From the NCBI GenBank assembly GCA_002482805.1, contig DLGR01000007.1, positions 8,510-44,115 of the forward strand: DNA of 35,606 nt, given 5' to 3'. This document shows, piece after piece, positions 17,264 to 25,011 of the stretch. The notes below the pieces were generated by a model, which was not told where the DNA came from, searched no databases, and saw only the letters and a list, made by a program, of their open reading frames with translations. The stretch comes from Micavibrio sp. UBA7689 (lineage in GTDB: Bacteria; Pseudomonadota; Alphaproteobacteria; Micavibrionales; Micavibrionaceae). A program made the position numbers and the translations under genes. Each line of letters starts with the position of its first letter. Position 1 is the first letter of the stretch.

Positions 17264-17542
17264 TTAGGCTCCTTTCGCTGTCGAAGCGGCGGCGGTTTTC
17301 TTTACCGGGCCGGTTTTCTTCTTGGTGGATTTTTTCTTCACGTTCGAATTGGGCATGAAGCTTTGCAATACTTTGTGCGCATCGCCTTTGGCCATGATGA
17401 ACGTGCCGCGGGCTTTACGTTTTGCAGATTTGGGCTTTTGCATCAGGCGGTGGCCTTTGTTGGCAGGTGCAAATTTAACTTTGCCCGAGCCAGTGACGCG
17501 GAAACGCTTTTTGGCGCTTCCTTTGGTTTTCATTTTCGGCAT
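17264..17542 (-). CDS. rpmI: 50S ribosomal protein L35, with C-terminal extension
   Basis: Residues 1-66 are a standard L35 (MPKMKTKGSAKKRFRVTGSGK, then HKVLQSFMP). The protein continues to 92 residues with a Lys-, Thr- and Ala-rich tail (KKKSTKKKTGPVKKTAAAS), whereas the family is usually near 65. AAGGAG lies six bases before the ATG. infC, the usual upstream neighbour, is absent. The 102-bp gap 17543-17644 should hold the promoter, but I see no convincing -35/-10 pair. Confidence 0.95.
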   Translation of the reverse strand: MPKMKTKGSAKKRFRVTGSGKVKFAPANKGHRLMQKPKSAKRKARGTFIMAKGDAHKVLQSFMPNSNVKKKSTKKKTGPVKKTAAASTAKGA

Positions 17543-17644
17543 TTCTATCTCCTTGAAAGAGTTACATAAATGCGACCGAGGCAGCCGATATTTCTAGCCA
17601 GATCGCAAGGAATGAGGGGTTATAAGGCCTTTTGAGGCGCGAAA

Positions 17645-18394
17645 TCAAGAATATTTATCCAAAAAAGCCCCTATGTGATGGGTGATCATCGCGCGGTGGC
17701 GGGGATCGGTCAGTCCGCTCTTCCCGTCCTGATAGGATGTTACGTCAATTCGCAGGGCTTTGAAGTTGTTTTTGATGTATTCCGTGTGGCTCAGGCTCAC
17801 ATCCTCGTCCTCGGCCCCGTACTGGATGAGGATGGGGATTTTGAGGGATTTCATCGCGCGCTGGGGATCATAATTTTCCATCTGTTCGATCAGCTTTCCG
17901 CCGATCTTGCGGCCCCGCGCGATCACTTCGTTCAGCCCGTCATAAAAAAGCCCGCGCGCATGGAGGCCAAGATCTACCACCGGCCAGAACAAAAACACCA
18001 TGACAACTTTGTCGTTCGTGAATTCCAGTGCGAAAGCCGATGCGACCCCGCTTGCCACGAAGATGAATTTTTCAAAGCCGCGCATCTGCGCCCATACCAG
18101 AACTTCTTTCAAATTCCCGCGCGCGGTTTCCAGATCGAAATCTTCCTGTTTGCCGTCGGACTCACCGCAGCTTTCAAAATCAAACATCAACGTCTGATAG
18201 CCGTGATTGTCGAACACGCTACGCGCATGGGAAAACAAATCTTCATGTTCGCGGTAATCGCCATAGGGAATATCGTGAATCATCACGACCAGCGTTTTAT
18301 CGCGATTTTCCAACAAACGCTCGTCGGGCGAACTCATAACGGCATAAAGCTTGTTGCCGTTGTGTAATTCGATCGTCGCGGCTTGCTGCTTCAT
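17645..18394 (-). CDS. Alpha/beta-hydrolase-fold protein without GxSxG
   Basis: This 249-residue protein has the layout of small serine hydrolases: an early strand with VVMIHDIPYGD, a FDFESCGESDG turn, then a would-be nucleophile elbow. That elbow reads FVASGVASAF instead of GxSxG; Ser115 is in place but the glycines are gone. A later acidic site (YGAEDEDVS) and a C-terminal histidine region (DPRHRAMITHHIGAF) could complete a triad. It may be an esterase or a thioesterase-like enzyme, or inactive. Its ATG overlaps the stop of gpt by four bases (ATGA), so it is co-translated with a purine salvage gene. Confidence 0.8.
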   Translation of the reverse strand: MKQQAATIELHNGNKLYAVMSSPDERLLENRDKTLVVMIHDIPYGDYREHEDLFSHARSVFDNHGYQTLMFDFESCGESDGKQEDFDLETARGNLKEVLVWAQMRGFEKFIFVASGVASAFALEFTNDKVVMVFLFWPVVDLGLHARGLFYDGLNEVIARGRKIGGKLIEQMENYDPQRAMKSLKIPILIQYGAEDEDVSLSHTEYIKNNFKALRIDVTSYQDGKSGLTDPRHRAMITHHIGAFLDKYS

Positions 18395-18903
18395 TTTATA
18401 TGGGTGTCGGTGTTGTGACGCGCCAAAGGCTCGGCATACTGGATTTCAAGATCCCAAGGGAAGTGGATCCAAGTGTCTTGCGAGACTTCGGTTACGAACG
18501 TATCCACCGTCGGCATGCCTTTGGGTTTGGCGTAGATGCAGCCGTAATGGGCTTTGGGGAAATGTTCGCGGATGAGCTTGAAAGTGCCGCCCGTATCGAC
18601 CAGATCGTCTATAACAATCCAGCCTTCGCCTTTGTCGGTGATAGCTTCGGGCATTTTCAGGATTTTGGCCGCGCCCTGTTCCTTGTGGTTATAGCTTGAA
18701 ATGCAAAAAGTCTCGACTATGAGGACTTCCAGTTCACGCGCCACGACACAAGCGGGGACCAGTCCGCCGCGAGTGATGGCTAAAACGCCTTTCCATTTAC
18801 CTCCGGCGAGGGGGCCCTTGTCGAGTAGCTTCCATGCGAGGGCCTTGGAATTGCGGTGCATTTCGTCCCACGAAACGGGGAAATCTTTTCTGTAGGTATT
18901 CAT
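18391..18903 (-). CDS. gpt: Xanthine-guanine phosphoribosyltransferase
   Basis: A 170-residue enzyme that joins PRPP to xanthine or guanine in purine salvage. It aligns along its length with E. coli Gpt: WKGVLAITRGGLVPA, CISSYNH, the PRPP-binding loop VIDDLVDTGGT, AKPKG and DTWIHFPWD. It is the first gene of a two-gene unit with the alpha/beta-hydrolase gene. It diverges from the DUF1223 gene across a 46-bp gap. Confidence 0.94.
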   Translation of the reverse strand: MNTYRKDFPVSWDEMHRNSKALAWKLLDKGPLAGGKWKGVLAITRGGLVPACVVARELEVLIVETFCISSYNHKEQGAAKILKMPEAITDKGEGWIVIDDLVDTGGTFKLIREHFPKAHYGCIYAKPKGMPTVDTFVTEVSQDTWIHFPWDLEIQYAEPLARHNTDTHIK

Positions 18904-18949
18904 AAAGATTCAATATCCCGCCTTTTCAAAAAAGGGAAGGGGCTTTAGA

Positions 18950-19711
18950 GTGTTGTCCATGATCAGATTTCTGACGGCACTGTTTTTGCTGGCTTTATGG
19001 CCTTTTTCCGCAAGCGCTCAAAACGCAACACTTGTGCCCGTTTCCGTGCCGCCGAGTCCGGCCACACCGCAGCCCCCGCCGGTGGTGTTGGAGCTTTTTA
19101 CATCCCAAGCATGTGCTTTTTGTCCCCCCGCCGACGAATTGATGGGCCAGATGATCCAGCAGCAATCCGTCATCGGACTTTCCTGCCATGTCGATTACTT
19201 TTCGGTGCGCAAAAATCCGCTCGGCAAATCTTTTTGCACACAGCGTCAGGCGCAATATCAACGCCAGATCGGAAACGGACCGCGCTACACGCCCCAACTC
19301 GTCGTCAACGGCCACATGGATATGATCGGATACGAGGCAGGGAAAGTCAGCGCGGCCATATTGAAAGGCCGCGCGGAAAAAGTTCTTGCCATTCAAATTA
19401 CATCTGCAGGCGGCGACGCCTACAGCTTTTCTTTGCCACAAGTTTCCTCTGGCGGCGATCCCTTGAATTTGTGGATGGCCATTTTCGATGCGCCCAAATC
19501 CATGGCCATCACAGAAGGAAACAATCTGGGCAAAACCGTCACCTATTATAACGTTGTGTCACGTATGACAGATCTGGGAACATGGGACGGAACGCCGATG
19601 GCGCGCGGCATCAACGCGTCGTTCGAACCTGCCAATGGCGGCGTGGCCATCATCGCGCAAAACGCCCGTACGGGACAAATCGTTGCCGCAGGTTCTGTCA
19701 ACAAGCCTTAG
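18950..19711 (+). CDS. Secreted DUF1223 (thioredoxin-fold) protein
   Basis: The 253-residue product has an N-terminal signal peptide (MIRFLTALFLLALWPFSASAQ) and then a short proline-rich linker. The DUF1223 domain follows, with VLELFTSQACAFCPPAD containing a CxxC-like pair and YTPQLVVNGHMDMIGY. The fold is related to thioredoxin, which suggests a periplasmic redox role, but the family is not characterised. GTG at 18950 is preceded by GGAAGGGG at seven bases; ATG at 18959 is a possible second start that gives a cleaner signal peptide. Its stop abuts the polA stop with no gap. Confidence 0.9.
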   Translation: MLSMIRFLTALFLLALWPFSASAQNATLVPVSVPPSPATPQPPPVVLELFTSQACAFCPPADELMGQMIQQQSVIGLSCHVDYFSVRKNPLGKSFCTQRQAQYQRQIGNGPRYTPQLVVNGHMDMIGYEAGKVSAAILKGRAEKVLAIQITSAGGDAYSFSLPQVSSGGDPLNLWMAIFDAPKSMAITEGNNLGKTVTYYNVVSRMTDLGTWDGTPMARGINASFEPANGGVAIIAQNARTGQIVAAGSVNKP

Positions 19712-22534
19712 TTAATGCGCTGACGCCCAGCTTTTGCCCGAACCGACATCGGCCACCAAAGGCACGTCGAGCTTTACGACATTTTCCATGATGTGCTTGA
19801 TGAGTTTGGAGGATTCTTCCAGCTCTGATTCCGGCACTTCGAAAATCAGCTCATCGTGTACCTGAAGCAGCATTTTGGCGTTGAGGTTTGCGGCTTTCAG
19901 CGCGGGCGGAATTTTGATCATCGCCTTTTTCATGATGTCTGCGGCCGTGCCTTGCAACGGCGCGTTGATCGCCTGACGCTCCGCGCCCGCGCGCCACCCC
20001 TGGTTGGGCGAATTGATATTGGCGATGTAACATTTACGTCCCAGCAATGTTTTGACATATCCGAATTTGCGCGCTTCTTCTTTCGTTCGTTCCATGTAAT
20101 CGCGGATTTCGCTGAACGTGCTCAAATACCGCTTGATGAAATCATTGGCGACTTTCGGATCGCACCCCAGTTGCTGGGCAAGGCCCCATCCCGATATACC
20201 GTAGATGATACCGAAATTGACGGCTTTCGCCTGACGGCGCACTTCGGGCGTGACTTGCTCCAGAGGAATGCCGAACACTTGGGACGCCGTGAGCGTGTGA
20301 ATATCCACGCCATCGCGGAAGGCTTCCTTCAAAGCTTTGACGCCTGCCATTTCGGCGGCGAGACGCAACTCGACTTGAGAGTAATCGACAGAAAGCAGAA
20401 CATTACCTTTTTGCGCCACGAACGCTTCCCGAATTTTGCGACCCTCTTCGGAACGGATCGGAATATTTTGCAAATTCGGATCGGATGAGGATAATCGCCC
20501 CGTGCTCGTACCCGCCATCGAATAGGATGTGTGCACGCGCTTGGTTCTGGCGTTGACCTGTTCCTGCAAGGCATCGGTGTAAGTACTCTTTAACTTTGAA
20601 AGGCCGCGCCATTCCAGAATTTTTTTGACGATTTCATGTCCTTCCCGCGCAAGGTCTTCAAGAACACCGACATCTGTCGACCATTGCCCCGTTTTGGTTT
20701 TGGAACCGCCTTGAAGGCCCATTTGGTCGAACAGCACTTCGCCGATTTGTTTGGGGGAACCCACGTTGAATTGTGTACCCGCGATCTTTTGGATTTCTTC
20801 TTCCAAAATCAAAAGCTTTTTGCCGAATTCCGTGCTCATTTTATTTAGGATAACGGGATCGACCGAAATGCCTTCCATCTCCATATTCGCAATGACGGAG
20901 ATTAGGGGGCGTTCGATATCTTCATACACGCCTGCCATGGTTTCGTGCGCAAGACGGGGTTTGTAATGCTTATAAAAGCGTGCCGTGACATCCGCATCTT
21001 CCGCGGCGTAATCGCGGGCTTTTTCAAGCGGTACACGGTCGAACGTCACGCGCGATTTGCCCGTACCCGTCACATCGTCATATTTCATGGTTTCGTGGTT
21101 TAAAACGCGCTTGGATATTTCGTCCATCGAATTGGAATTGCTGGTGCCGTCCAGCGTATAGGACATCAGCATCGTGTCATCGCACGGAGACATGTGGATG
21201 CCGTGCAGTGCCAGCATCTGCCAGTCATATTTTATGTTGTGGCCAACTTTGAGAACGGACGGGTCTTCCAGAAGCGGTTTGAGTTTTGCAATCGCATCCT
21301 TCATAGGAATTTGCTTGATGCCCGCACTGCCGCCCCCCAGAAGATCGACCGCGCCATCGGAATGGCCGAGCGGTATATACGCGGCTTTGCCAATCGTGTG
21401 GCACAATGAAATGCCTACCAGTTCGGCGGAAGAGGGCGTAAGGTTCGTCGTCTCCGTATCGATCGCCAAAAATCCTGATTCATACGCACCCGCGATCCAT
21501 TGTTCGAGAACGGACATGTCCTGAATTAATGTGTATTGGTTCTGTGATATGGGCGGCAGATCAACGGCAGGAGGCGCGGCTGATTTTTCGACAGGCGCAT
21601 CATTTTTGGGAACAGGCTTACTTTCCGTCTTTTGCGGCGATGACATAGAATTCGGAACACGCTCGCCGAGCTTCGCGAGAATATTTTTAAATCCGTGTTC
21701 GGTCAGAAAGCTGATCAGCAATTCCTTGTTCGGTTCATGCGCCTTTAAATCTTCCAGTTTGAGCGGCACAGGCGCGAAGGCATCTAGTTGCACCAGTCTT
21801 TTGGATAAACGTGCTTTGTCTGCATTTTCTACCAAAGCCTCGCGGCGTTTGGGTTGTTTGATATCGCCCGCTTTAGCCAAAAGATTTTCAAGATCGCCAT
21901 ATTCGGTGATCAATTGCGCGGCGGTTTTCACACCTATGCCCGGTACACCCGGCACGTTGTCGACGGAATCGCCTGCCAGTGCCTGCACGTCCACAACTTT
22001 GTCGGGAGCCACGCCGAATTTTTCGAACACGTCATCCGCACCCAGATATTTGTTTTTGATCGGATCATACAAACGCACATCGTCATTAACCAGCTGCATC
22101 AAATCCTTATCGGTGCCGACGATGGTGACTTTGCGGCCTTGTTCCCGTGCAAGACGAGCATAGGTGGCGATCAAATCATCCGCCTCGAATCCTTCAACCT
22201 CCAATGCAGGCACGCCGAATGCTTCGGCGGATTTGCGGAACAGCGGAAATTGCGGAATCAAATCTTCAGGAGCTTCTTCGCGGTTGGCTTTGTAATCTTC
22301 ATAAATGTCATAGCGGAAATTTTTGCGCGCGGCATCGAAGATGACGGCAATGTAGGGTGCCTTCAGATCGTTCAGCATCTTCATCATCATATTGGTGAAG
22401 CCGAGCACAGCGCCTACGGGCTGACCATTATGGGTGAGGGGCGGAAGGGCGAAGTAGGCACGGAAAATGTAACCGGAGCCGTCTACCAGAAAAATTTCGT
22501 CTTTATCGGAAGCCATGAATTGGTTAAACCACAC
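19712..22534 (-). CDS. polA: DNA polymerase I
   Basis: This 940-residue protein fills gaps in replication and repair. The 5' nuclease domain starts at FLVDGSGYIFRAYFAL and includes EVEGFEADDLIATYAR. The proofreading domain keeps its acidic residues: DTET at 359-362, HNIKYDWQM and YAAEDADVT, so 3'-5' exonuclease should be active. The polymerase domain has motif A DYSQVELRLA (Asp717), the O-helix region RRQAKAVNFGIIYG, and motif C QVHDELIFEV (Asp894). GTG at 22534 is preceded by AAGGGGGAG; ATG at 22516 is an alternative six codons later but lacks a site. Confidence 0.97.
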   Translation of the reverse strand: MWFNQFMASDKDEIFLVDGSGYIFRAYFALPPLTHNGQPVGAVLGFTNMMMKMLNDLKAPYIAVIFDAARKNFRYDIYEDYKANREEAPEDLIPQFPLFRKSAEAFGVPALEVEGFEADDLIATYARLAREQGRKVTIVGTDKDLMQLVNDDVRLYDPIKNKYLGADDVFEKFGVAPDKVVDVQALAGDSVDNVPGVPGIGVKTAAQLITEYGDLENLLAKAGDIKQPKRREALVENADKARLSKRLVQLDAFAPVPLKLEDLKAHEPNKELLISFLTEHGFKNILAKLGERVPNSMSSPQKTESKPVPKNDAPVEKSAAPPAVDLPPISQNQYTLIQDMSVLEQWIAGAYESGFLAIDTETTNLTPSSAELVGISLCHTIGKAAYIPLGHSDGAVDLLGGGSAGIKQIPMKDAIAKLKPLLEDPSVLKVGHNIKYDWQMLALHGIHMSPCDDTMLMSYTLDGTSNSNSMDEISKRVLNHETMKYDDVTGTGKSRVTFDRVPLEKARDYAAEDADVTARFYKHYKPRLAHETMAGVYEDIERPLISVIANMEMEGISVDPVILNKMSTEFGKKLLILEEEIQKIAGTQFNVGSPKQIGEVLFDQMGLQGGSKTKTGQWSTDVGVLEDLAREGHEIVKKILEWRGLSKLKSTYTDALQEQVNARTKRVHTSYSMAGTSTGRLSSSDPNLQNIPIRSEEGRKIREAFVAQKGNVLLSVDYSQVELRLAAEMAGVKALKEAFRDGVDIHTLTASQVFGIPLEQVTPEVRRQAKAVNFGIIYGISGWGLAQQLGCDPKVANDFIKRYLSTFSEIRDYMERTKEEARKFGYVKTLLGRKCYIANINSPNQGWRAGAERQAINAPLQGTAADIMKKAMIKIPPALKAANLNAKMLLQVHDELIFEVPESELEESSKLIKHIMENVVKLDVPLVADVGSGKSWASAH

Positions 22535-22569
22535 TTGGCTCCCCCTTAAAACCCGCCTTTTTTAAATGC

Positions 22570-22596
22570 TTGACGGGCAGGGGATAATATTATACA
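22570..22596 (+). promoter_or_regulatory. Candidate promoter of the small unknown gene pair
   Basis: TTGACG (22570-22575) is followed after 15 bp by TATACA (22591-22596) in an AT-rich stretch. The spacing is short, but the position, about 45 bp before the first ATG, is right. Confidence 0.4.
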
Positions 22597-22639
22597 TAAA
22601 GCCAAAATACGTTAATAAACGGACTATAGAGGTGTGCAA

Positions 22640-22906
22640 ATGATCGAACTCAAACTCGCCGACAAAGTGGATATTCTTTTTGAAGGTTTTGGGGGTGCGG
22701 CGGACAAAACCAGTGGCTGGACCCATGCTGAAAAAACCGAAGCATTGATGGGTCACGCCGGCGCGTTGATGGCGCTCCGCAATGAGATACCCACAGGTTC
22801 TAACCTAAGCAAATCTTTCGAAGCACGCCTGACGCAAGCCGCTGACCGTATAAGCAATACCTCCTATGCGCAAGTTGCCGCGGCATTCAAGCTGGAGACC
22901 GTATAA
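22640..22906 (+). CDS. Small unknown protein, first of a coupled pair
   Basis: An 88-residue soluble protein beginning MIELKLADKVDILFEGFGG, mostly helical in character, with no cysteine and no membrane segment. GAGG lies seven bases before the ATG at 22640; a GTG at 22634 in the same frame is poorly spaced. Its TAA overlaps the next ATG by one base (TAATG), which suggests translational coupling. I do not recognise the family. Confidence 0.72.
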   Translation: MIELKLADKVDILFEGFGGAADKTSGWTHAEKTEALMGHAGALMALRNEIPTGSNLSKSFEARLTQAADRISNTSYAQVAAAFKLETV

Positions 22907-23208
22907 TGGAACTTTCGAACGTTGAAAAAATCCGCAATTTCACGATTGCGTTTGATAGAGCCGTAGACGGGCTTAATTTCGTTCCACCCAAGGAAAAATG
23001 GGATAACGAACCGAACGCACTGGAAATCGCCATGAAAATAAAAGAATTCGGTGCCGATATTTCCTACAATACCGAATTGTACAACAACGGCTTTTTAAAC
23101 CATGTGAATGATTGCTTTGCAAAGATCGCTGATGAACCCAGAGCTGCTCAGGCCCGCGAAGTGCTGCAAAGCATTCCCGGTGTAGCTTACACGCCCAGCA
23201 ACGCATAA
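22906..23208 (+). CDS. Small unknown protein, second of a coupled pair
   Basis: A 100-residue acidic, soluble protein starting MELSNVEKIRNFTIAFDRAV, with a predicted helical middle (ALEIAMKIKEFGADI). No known motif is seen. Its size, coupling and similar helical make-up suggest that it works with the preceding protein, perhaps as a complex. The last 22 bp overlap the 3' end of the convergent rRNA methyltransferase gene. Confidence 0.72.
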   Translation: MELSNVEKIRNFTIAFDRAVDGLNFVPPKEKWDNEPNALEIAMKIKEFGADISYNTELYNNGFLNHVNDCFAKIADEPRAAQAREVLQSIPGVAYTPSNA

Positions 23209-24242
23209 AGCGCTACAGCCGCCGCGTTCGATACGTTCAAAGACGCTATCGGCGGCTGTGTCGGCAACTTTACCAGAACATCGCAATGGTCTTTCACCAG
23301 ACGTCTCATACCGGGGCCTTCGGCGCCGAGCACGATAACAGCACGTTCGTACGAAGGTAGTTCGCTGAAGGTTTTAGGCGCATGCTCGTCAAGGCCGATC
23401 ACAACGTAATGCTCTTCCTGAAGCTTCTCCAGCGCGCGCGATAAATTCACTTCATACGCCACGGGTATATGATCCGCTGCACCGCAGGCGGTTTTGGCGA
23501 GGATCCCTGTCATTTCGGGCGCATGTTTGCTTTGCATCACCACGCCGTCCGCGCCGAACGCACAGGCCGAGCGCAGGATGGCGCCGATATTGTGGGGGTC
23601 TGTGACTTGATCCAACACGACGATCACGGATTTTTTCTTGGATGTGCCGCGGATGATCAAATCCATCACGGAATTTTCGGCCAGTGGCTGGCAGGAAAGC
23701 GCGATGCCCTGATGTACCGTGCCCGGCGGGAAGGCGCGGTCCAGTTCTTCTTTGGAAACAATTTTCGGTGGCGGGCGTTTGGCATCCGTTTCCAGATGCT
23801 CTTCGAATTCTTTCATCGCTGCTTCGGTAAGGAAAAGCGCGTGGACGAAACGGTCGGGATTTTGCCAGGCTTCGCGCACGGCATGCATGCCGAACAGATC
23901 GGCTTTTAATTTGGGCGCACGAGGCTCGCGCTCTTCCCTGGGCGCACGTAGTTCACGCGGCGGGCGGGCCTCAAAATTACGGCGCGGCTCGTCACGGCGT
24001 TTTTCAGAGCGCTTGGCATCTTGACGGTCTTCGCGTCCGCGCACGGAGGCGGGCACATATTTCTTGCCACGCTTTTCCTGTTCGTTTTTGCGGAAACTCC
24101 CCCGTTTGGACGATTTATCGGGGCGATCGGAACGGCCTTGTTCGGCCCGCTCTGCAGATCGCGCATTTCTGCGGCCGCCCGCAGATTTCGGGGCGCTGAA
24201 GGGCTTTTTTCCGGATGGTGGTCTTTTTGGCGGTTTCGACAT
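23187..24242 (-). CDS. rlmB: RlmB/TrmH-family 2'-O-ribose RNA methyltransferase
   Basis: The C-terminal 240 residues are a SpoU methyltransferase. A substrate-binding N-domain (LFGMHAVREAWQNP) comes first. The three knotted-fold motifs follow: VLDQVTDPHNIGAILRSA, VIVLGAEGPGMRRLV and IASLNVSNAAAVALY. RlmB methylates G2251 of 23S rRNA; the exact target here is inferred from family likeness. Residues 1 to about 110 form a very basic, Arg-, Lys- and Glu-rich extension, likely disordered and RNA-binding, and much longer than in E. coli. I chose ATG 24242; GTG 24260 would add six residues. Neither has a clear ribosome-binding site. Confidence 0.9.
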   Translation of the reverse strand: MSKPPKRPPSGKKPFSAPKSAGGRRNARSAERAEQGRSDRPDKSSKRGSFRKNEQEKRGKKYVPASVRGREDRQDAKRSEKRRDEPRRNFEARPPRELRAPREEREPRAPKLKADLFGMHAVREAWQNPDRFVHALFLTEAAMKEFEEHLETDAKRPPPKIVSKEELDRAFPPGTVHQGIALSCQPLAENSVMDLIIRGTSKKKSVIVVLDQVTDPHNIGAILRSACAFGADGVVMQSKHAPEMTGILAKTACGAADHIPVAYEVNLSRALEKLQEEHYVVIGLDEHAPKTFSELPSYERAVIVLGAEGPGMRRLVKDHCDVLVKLPTQPPIASLNVSNAAAVALYALLGV

Positions 24243-24260
24243 AAAAAGGTCATCGCACAC

Positions 24261-24290
24261 TTGACAGGAGAGGACAAAACCTTTTTTTAT
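24261..24290 (+). promoter_or_regulatory. Promoter of tRNA-Tyr
   Basis: A perfect -35 TTGACA (24261-24266) is followed, after 18 bp, by TTTTAT (24285-24290). The tRNA begins 24 bp later, a fitting distance. Confidence 0.6.
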
Positions 24291-24313
24291 GCGGGTCTGC
24301 CAATTCTACCCGT

Positions 24314-24398
24314 GGATGGGTGGCCGAGTGGTTAATGGCAGCAGACTGTAAATCTGCCCTCTCTGAGTACGCTGGTTCGAATCCAGCCCCATCCACCA
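24314..24398 (+). tRNA. tRNA-Tyr (anticodon GUA)
   Basis: The acceptor stem GGATGGG pairs with CCCATCC, followed by discriminator A and an encoded CCA. The anticodon arm is GCAGA-CTGTAAA-TCTGC, giving GTA. The T arm is GCTGG-TTCGAAT-CCAGC. The long variable arm between them marks a class II tRNA, as expected for bacterial tRNA-Tyr. A T-run follows the CCA. Confidence 0.97.
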
Positions 24399-24419
24399 TT
24401 TTTTCCCTAGATAACAAAG

Positions 24420-25004
24420 ATGTCGATTACGCAGAAACTCGCGAAAAAACTACAAACCCCGCGGCAGGTTCAAAAATATCTGCGCGGCCTTCCTTATAAC
24501 CGCGAAAAAAAAGGCGAAACCCTTTGTTCCGCAGAAAAGGCTTTGAAGCGCGGAAGTCTGCATTGCTTCGAGGCCGCTTTCGCCGCCGCTGCGATTCTGG
24601 AACATCACGGCTATCCGCCGTTGGTCATGAGCATGGAAAGCAAGGATGGGCTGGATCATGTTATTTTTGTTTTTCAGGAAAAGGGTAAGTGGGGTTCCGT
24701 TGCCTTGTCGCGCGATGAGGGGCTACACGGAAGGCCGCCGCGCTACAGATCTTTGCGCGATCTTGCGTGGAGCTATTACGATCCCTATGTCGACAAGTCG
24801 GGAATGATCAAAGCTTACCAGATGGCCCATCTCGATGACACGGGTGCCGATTGGCGCAAGAGTGAAAGGAATGTCTGGAAAGCGGAAAAATATCTGCTCG
24901 ATCTCAAACATGTTCCTTTAAAATCTTCGAAGGCCCGCTACAAAAAACTCCATCAAGACTACAAGCTCAACGGGCCTATGCCACAACAGAAACACTGGTG
25001 GTAA
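24420..25004 (+). CDS. Transglutaminase/papain-fold-like protein of unknown function
   Basis: A 194-residue soluble, basic protein. The stretch RGSLHCFEAAFAAAAILEHHGYPP places Cys49 at the start of a helix. LDHVIFVFQEKGKWGSVALS follows, with His80 on a strand. This Cys-helix-His-strand pattern is typical of transglutaminase-like cysteine enzymes; the third catalytic residue is not certain. No signal peptide is seen, so it should act in the cytoplasm. The ATG lies 22 bp after tRNA-Tyr and has no Shine-Dalgarno sequence, so it may be cotranscribed with the tRNA and exposed by tRNA processing. The substrate is unknown. Confidence 0.78.
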   Translation: MSITQKLAKKLQTPRQVQKYLRGLPYNREKKGETLCSAEKALKRGSLHCFEAAFAAAAILEHHGYPPLVMSMESKDGLDHVIFVFQEKGKWGSVALSRDEGLHGRPPRYRSLRDLAWSYYDPYVDKSGMIKAYQMAHLDDTGADWRKSERNVWKAEKYLLDLKHVPLKSSKARYKKLHQDYKLNGPMPQQKHWW

Positions 25005-25011
25005 TTAATCT

